Origin: Ruminococcaceae bacterium UBA3903
GTDB lineage: Bacteria > Bacillota > Clostridia > Oscillospirales > Acutalibacteraceae
Length of the DNA: 64,000 bases
Reading direction: 5' to 3'
Assembly: GCA_002391625.1 (NCBI GenBank)
Contig: DGFJ01000019.1
Coordinates: 15,334-79,333 of the forward strand
The number at the start of each line of letters is the position of its first letter. Position 1 is the stretch's first letter. Positions 60,535-64,000 of the stretch are shown here, piece after piece. The notes beneath the pieces are model-generated. The model was not told the origin of the DNA. It saw nothing but the letters and a program-made list of their open reading frames with translations, and did not search any database. The translations under genes and the position numbers were made by a program.

Positions 60535-61779
60535 TTAAACAGCCTTACCAATGTCTGTACCTGTTGGTATCTTTGCTAGATACTTTTGCAATAATACAAC
60601 GTCTTTGACGTTAATATATCCGTCCTTATTAACATCAGCCCTTATTTTTTCTGTGTTATTTAAGCTTATACTTTTAGCAATAGATTTTTGAGCCGTTACA
60701 ACATCGCTTATACTAACAACATTGTCCCCGTTTATATCTCCTAATATCCAATGGGGAACTGATAAATTTTCAAAGTAAATATGGTTAAGCTGGGCATAGC
60801 TTTGTGCAGATGTGTTTTCATATCCACTTATTACAAAGTCTTGTTTTTTAGTTAACAGGCTGTCATAACCCAGTGCTTTATCACCTATAAAGGCAACAGT
60901 AGATGGAACAATAACATTGTTAAGCTGGTCACAGCCTGCAAAAGCCTCCTTGCCAATACGGGTTAAGGCTTCTGGAAATAAAACTCTAGTTACTTGGTTA
61001 CAGCCCTTAAAAGCATTAAAATCTATTACCTGTAAGCTTTGGGGAAGAGCTATCTCTTTTAAGCTGGTGCAATTTTCAAAGGCACTGGAACTAATTGTTT
61101 CCACATTATTTGGTATAATTATATCAGACAAATTAACACAGTCTAGAAATGCCATGGAAAAAATTTCTGTTACAGTGTTAGGTATAGTAAAGCTTTTTAG
61201 GCTTTTACAGTTATTAAATATCCTTGTTGGCAGCTGCTTTATAGGAGAGTTAATTTCAACCTCAGATAAGCGTATACAATCTGAAAAAATCCCAGTTCCC
61301 ATGGTTGTAACACCGCTAGGTACAGTAATATATGTTAGTGAACTGCATTTTACAAAGCCTTGACTGCCCATGGATTTCAGGGAGCTAGGCAAAGTAATTT
61401 TTTTTAAACTGCTGCAATAGCCAAAGGCGTTGTCAGATATGATTTCCAAACCGTTGTTTAAGGTGACGGATATTAAATTGGAACACTCTAAAAAGGCAGA
61501 GGAACCAATTACCTTTATACTGCTGGGGATGACAACGCCTGTTAAGGGCTGGCGGACAAATGCATAATCACCTATTTGTGTAACTGGTTTTCCGTTAACG
61601 GCAGAGGGTATGGTTACGGGGGTGCTTGTGCCGTTATATTCTGATATTTCGTATGTGCCGTTGGCCAGTAGGTTGTAGGAAAAGCCACCGCTGTCATATG
61701 CATTAACGGCTACTGGCATAGCTGTTAATATACCTATTATCATTAGAACTGCCAGAAACATCGTTAAAACTTTTTTCAA
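60535..61779 (-). CDS. Secreted leucine-rich-repeat (BspA-type) protein with C-terminal dockerin
   Basis: 414 residues. A signal peptide (MKKVLTMFLAVLMIIGILTA, cleavage near VNA-YD) is followed by about eleven LRR_5 repeats of about 23 residues (pattern L-x-x-I-x-I-P-x-x-V-x-x-I-x-x-x-A-F-x-x-C). The C-terminus (about 345-405) is a type I dockerin: two calcium-loop repeats, DINGDNVVSISDVV and DVNKDGYINVKDVV, separated by a linker. Dockerins bind cohesins on scaffoldins, so the protein is probably part of an extracellular complex or is displayed with one. No cohesin or carbohydrase gene is in the window. GGAGG precedes the ATG. Single-gene unit. Confidence 0.93.
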   Translation of the reverse strand: MKKVLTMFLAVLMIIGILTAMPVAVNAYDSGGFSYNLLANGTYEISEYNGTSTPVTIPSAVNGKPVTQIGDYAFVRQPLTGVVIPSSIKVIGSSAFLECSNLISVTLNNGLEIISDNAFGYCSSLKKITLPSSLKSMGSQGFVKCSSLTYITVPSGVTTMGTGIFSDCIRLSEVEINSPIKQLPTRIFNNCKSLKSFTIPNTVTEIFSMAFLDCVNLSDIIIPNNVETISSSAFENCTSLKEIALPQSLQVIDFNAFKGCNQVTRVLFPEALTRIGKEAFAGCDQLNNVIVPSTVAFIGDKALGYDSLLTKKQDFVISGYENTSAQSYAQLNHIYFENLSVPHWILGDINGDNVVSISDVVTAQKSIAKSISLNNTEKIRADVNKDGYINVKDVVLLQKYLAKIPTGTDIGKAV

Positions 61780-61914
61780 TTAAATTACCTCCAGTCTTAT
61801 TGTATAAATAAATTTAACACATTAAATTGATAAATTCAATCAAATTATGAAAAAGTCCGTAAAAATGCTAAAGTGTCATTTATGACTTTTTTGTCGAGTT
61901 TTGATTTTTGGTAA

Positions 61915-61943
61915 TTGTAAAAAAGCCTGTAATGTGTTAAAAT
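61915..61943 (+). promoter_or_regulatory. Promoter of purL
   Basis: TTGTAA at 61915-61920 and TAAAAT at 61938-61943 with a 17-base spacer. No purine riboswitch core is visible in the roughly 65-base leader. Confidence 0.55.
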
Positions 61944-62013
61944 CATACCGATAATATTATTTTTGAATTCACAAATATAATAAATATTTGCAACAGGAAA
62001 GGAATGGTACAAA

Positions 62014-64000
62014 ATGTCACAGGTAACCAGAGTATTCGTAGAGAAGAAAAAGGGCTTTGACGTTACAGCTTCACAGATGTTGTGGGACTTACGACACAAT
62101 CTAGGCTTAAAATCTATTGAGGGCTTACGACTTGTTAACCGCTATGATATTTCAGGATTAACACAGGAGGAGCTGGATAAAGCAAAGGTAACAGTATTGT
62201 CTGAGCCTAACCAAGATATAGTTTATGATGAGATTTTACCTATTGAGAATGGCTCAAGAGCTTTCGCAATGGAGTACCTACCAGGTCAATACGACCAGCG
62301 TGCAGACAGTGCGGCACAATGTACACAGCTGTTAACGCAGGGGGAACGTCCACAGGTTATTACAGCTAAGGTCATTGTCCTAAGTGGCAGTATTAGCCAT
62401 GAGGAGCTGGAAAAGGTTGAAGGCTACCTAATTAACCCTGTTGAGTCACGTCTAGCGTCTATGGAAAAGCCAGAAACCTTGGATATTCCAGTAACTGCAC
62501 CTGACAAGGTAGCTGATGTTGAGGGCTTTATACAGTTTGACGATGCTCAAATGGAGGGATATTTTAACTCCATGGGCTTTGCCATGACATTAAGCGATCT
62601 GAAATTTTGTCGTGACTATTTCCGTGATGAGGAACACAGAAATCCAACAGTTACTGAGCTGCGTGTAATAGACACATACTGGTCTGACCACTGCAGACAT
62701 ACTACCTTCTTAACCAGACTAGAAAAAATAGAAATAGAAAAATCACAGCTTACAACAGCTATTGAGGACGCCTTGCAGGAATACTATAACAGCCGTGATG
62801 AAATTTACGGTAAGGATACTAATCGTGATGTATCCCTTATGGACATGGCTTTAGTTGGCATGAAGCTGCTGCGTAAAAGAGGTCAAATTCCTGATTTGGA
62901 CGTTAGTGAGGAAATAAACGCTTGTTCAATAGAGGTTCCTGTTACTATTGATGGTGTTACAGAGCAATGGTTAGTACAATTTAAAAACGAAACTCACAAC
63001 CATCCAACAGAGATAGAGCCTTTTGGTGGTGCAGCTACCTGCCTAGGCGGAGCTATCCGTGACCCATTGTCTGGTAGAGCCTATGTATATCAGGCTATGC
63101 GTGTAACCGGCAGCGGCGACCCAACTGTTGCTTTTAAGGATACAATGCACGGTAAGCTTCCTAGCAGAAAAATTGTAACAGGTGCGGCACAGGGCTACAG
63201 CTCATATGGTAACCAAATTGGCTTGGCAACAGGTCAGGTTACAGAGCTATATGACCCTGGTTATGCGGCTAAAAGAATGGAAATAGGTGCTGTTATTGGT
63301 GCATCTCCAAAGAAAAATGTTATCCGTGAAGTTCCCCTGCCAGACGATGCTATCGTACTATTAGGCGGCCGAACAGGTCGTGATGGCTGTGGTGGTGCTA
63401 CAGGCTCATCTAAAGCACATACAGAGGATTCAATAGAAACCTGTGGGGCAGAGGTTCAAAAGGGAAACCCACCAACAGAAAGAAAAATTCAAAGACTTTT
63501 CAGAGATGAAAATGTTGCTAATATGATTAAACGCTGTAACGACTTTGGTGCTGGCGGTGTATGTGTAGCTATTGGCGAGTTAGCTGACGGCTTGTCCATT
63601 GATTTGGACAAGGTAACAAAGAAGTACGAGGGCTTAGACGGTACAGAGCTGGCTATATCAGAATCTCAGGAGCGTATGGCTGTTGTTTTGGATAAAAAGG
63701 ATGTTGCCAGATTTATAGAGATGGCACATACAGAAAACCTAGAGGCAACCGAGGTTGCCGTAGTAACAGAAAGTCCACGTTTAACGATGACCTGGAAGGG
63801 CGATACTATTGTAAACCTTAGCAGAGAGTTTTTAAATACTAACGGTGTTACACAGGTGGCACAGGCATATATAGAGGCTCCAAGGGCGGAGGATAATTAT
63901 AGAAATGCAGTACCTGAGGCTCTGAAATCCATGGATATGGCGGAGGCTTTTAAAGCAAACCTGTCACGCTTAGAGGTTTGTTCACAGATAGGTCTAAGCG
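62014..64000 (+). CDS. purL: Phosphoribosylformylglycinamidine synthase, single-chain type (3' partial)
   Basis: The frame is open from the ATG at 62014 (AGGAAAGGA about 10 bases upstream) to the end of the window, 662 codons. It uses ATP and glutamine to make FGAM from FGAR in purine synthesis. Seen here are the N-terminal PurS-like part, the linker with the conserved YWSDHCRHTTF, the synthase core FKNETHNHPTEIEPFGGAATC with GGAIRDPLSGRAY, and CNDFGAGGVCVAIGELADG. The clostridial single-chain enzyme is about 1240 residues with a C-terminal glutaminase, so almost half lies outside. It diverges from the LRR-dockerin gene. Confidence 0.96.
   Translation, partial: MSQVTRVFVEKKKGFDVTASQMLWDLRHNLGLKSIEGLRLVNRYDISGLTQEELDKAKVTVLSEPNQDIVYDEILPIENGSRAFAMEYLPGQYDQRADSAAQCTQLLTQGERPQVITAKVIVLSGSISHEELEKVEGYLINPVESRLASMEKPETLDIPVTAPDKVADVEGFIQFDDAQMEGYFNSMGFAMTLSDLKFCRDYFRDEEHRNPTVTELRVIDTYWSDHCRHTTFLTRLEKIEIEKSQLTTAIEDALQEYYNSRDEIYGKDTNRDVSLMDMALVGMKLLRKRGQIPDLDVSEEINACSIEVPVTIDGVTEQWLVQFKNETHNHPTEIEPFGGAATCLGGAIRDPLSGRAYVYQAMRVTGSGDPTVAFKDTMHGKLPSRKIVTGAAQGYSSYGNQIGLATGQVTELYDPGYAAKRMEIGAVIGASPKKNVIREVPLPDDAIVLLGGRTGRDGCGGATGSSKAHTEDSIETCGAEVQKGNPPTERKIQRLFRDENVANMIKRCNDFGAGGVCVAIGELADGLSIDLDKVTKKYEGLDGTELAISESQERMAVVLDKKDVARFIEMAHTENLEATEVAVVTESPRLTMTWKGDTIVNLSREFLNTNGVTQVAQAYIEAPRAEDNYRNAVPEALKSMDMAEAFKANLSRLEVCSQIGLS

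Overview
The window reads as a chromosomal segment of a low-G+C, endospore-forming anaerobe of the Clostridia, most likely near the Oscillospiraceae/Ruminococcaceae. Pointers are spoVB and spoVAE, a six-gene Rnf complex, an acyl-CoA dehydratase activase pair, a Gram-positive type LexA with its SOS box, single-chain PurL, and a secreted leucine-rich-repeat protein ending in a type I dockerin. No species name is claimed. I see no rRNA, tRNA, CRISPR array or prophage. Both window ends cut a gene: a U32 protein on the left and purL on the right.

Layout. 1-7.1 kb: U32 hydroxylase-like protein, dut, a minD-mgsA pair lacking minC and minE, and hisS-aspS. 7.2-18.6 kb: small zinc-ribbon and membrane genes, valS, a heterodimeric ABC exporter behind a terminator-like hairpin, degV, and convergent spoVB and spoVAE. 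19-31 kb: a lipoprotein, rnfCDGEAB, and a four-gene operon resembling the gliding-type ABC system (ATPase, permease, GldG-like, DUF4340). 31-41 kb: two bacterial PH-domain membrane proteins, ilvB behind a leader terminator, citrate synthase, and the activase/dehydratase-like pair. 41-53 kb: CpXC protein, lexA, ribF, NUDIX, M14 peptidase, an atypical ClC, HAD, nth-lepA, a small lipoprotein and an IS3-type transposase relic. 53-64 kb: fba, yjbQ behind a possible 16-codon leader ORF, a membrane-anchored HTH protein, a second ClC, a padR-HAAS-DUF4097 operon, the LRR-dockerin gene and purL.

How the genes work together. Rnf would couple ferredoxin oxidation to NAD reduction and ion pumping. MgsA and Fba act at the triose-phosphate node; IlvB and citrate synthase use pyruvate and acetyl-CoA. 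LexA, Nth and Dut serve genome maintenance.

The most novel-looking part is at 55.2-60.3 kb. An HTH regulator carries a 17-residue beta-type repeat and a duplicated two-helix membrane module. A nearby PadR operon has a consensus-perfect promoter overlapped by an 11-bp inverted repeat, and its HAAS protein ends in a similar Trp-His-x-x-Trp membrane helix. This may be an envelope-sensing regulatory module; that is inference.

Many starts were moved downstream of the longest ORF because a Shine-Dalgarno sequence fits an internal ATG, GTG or TTG.
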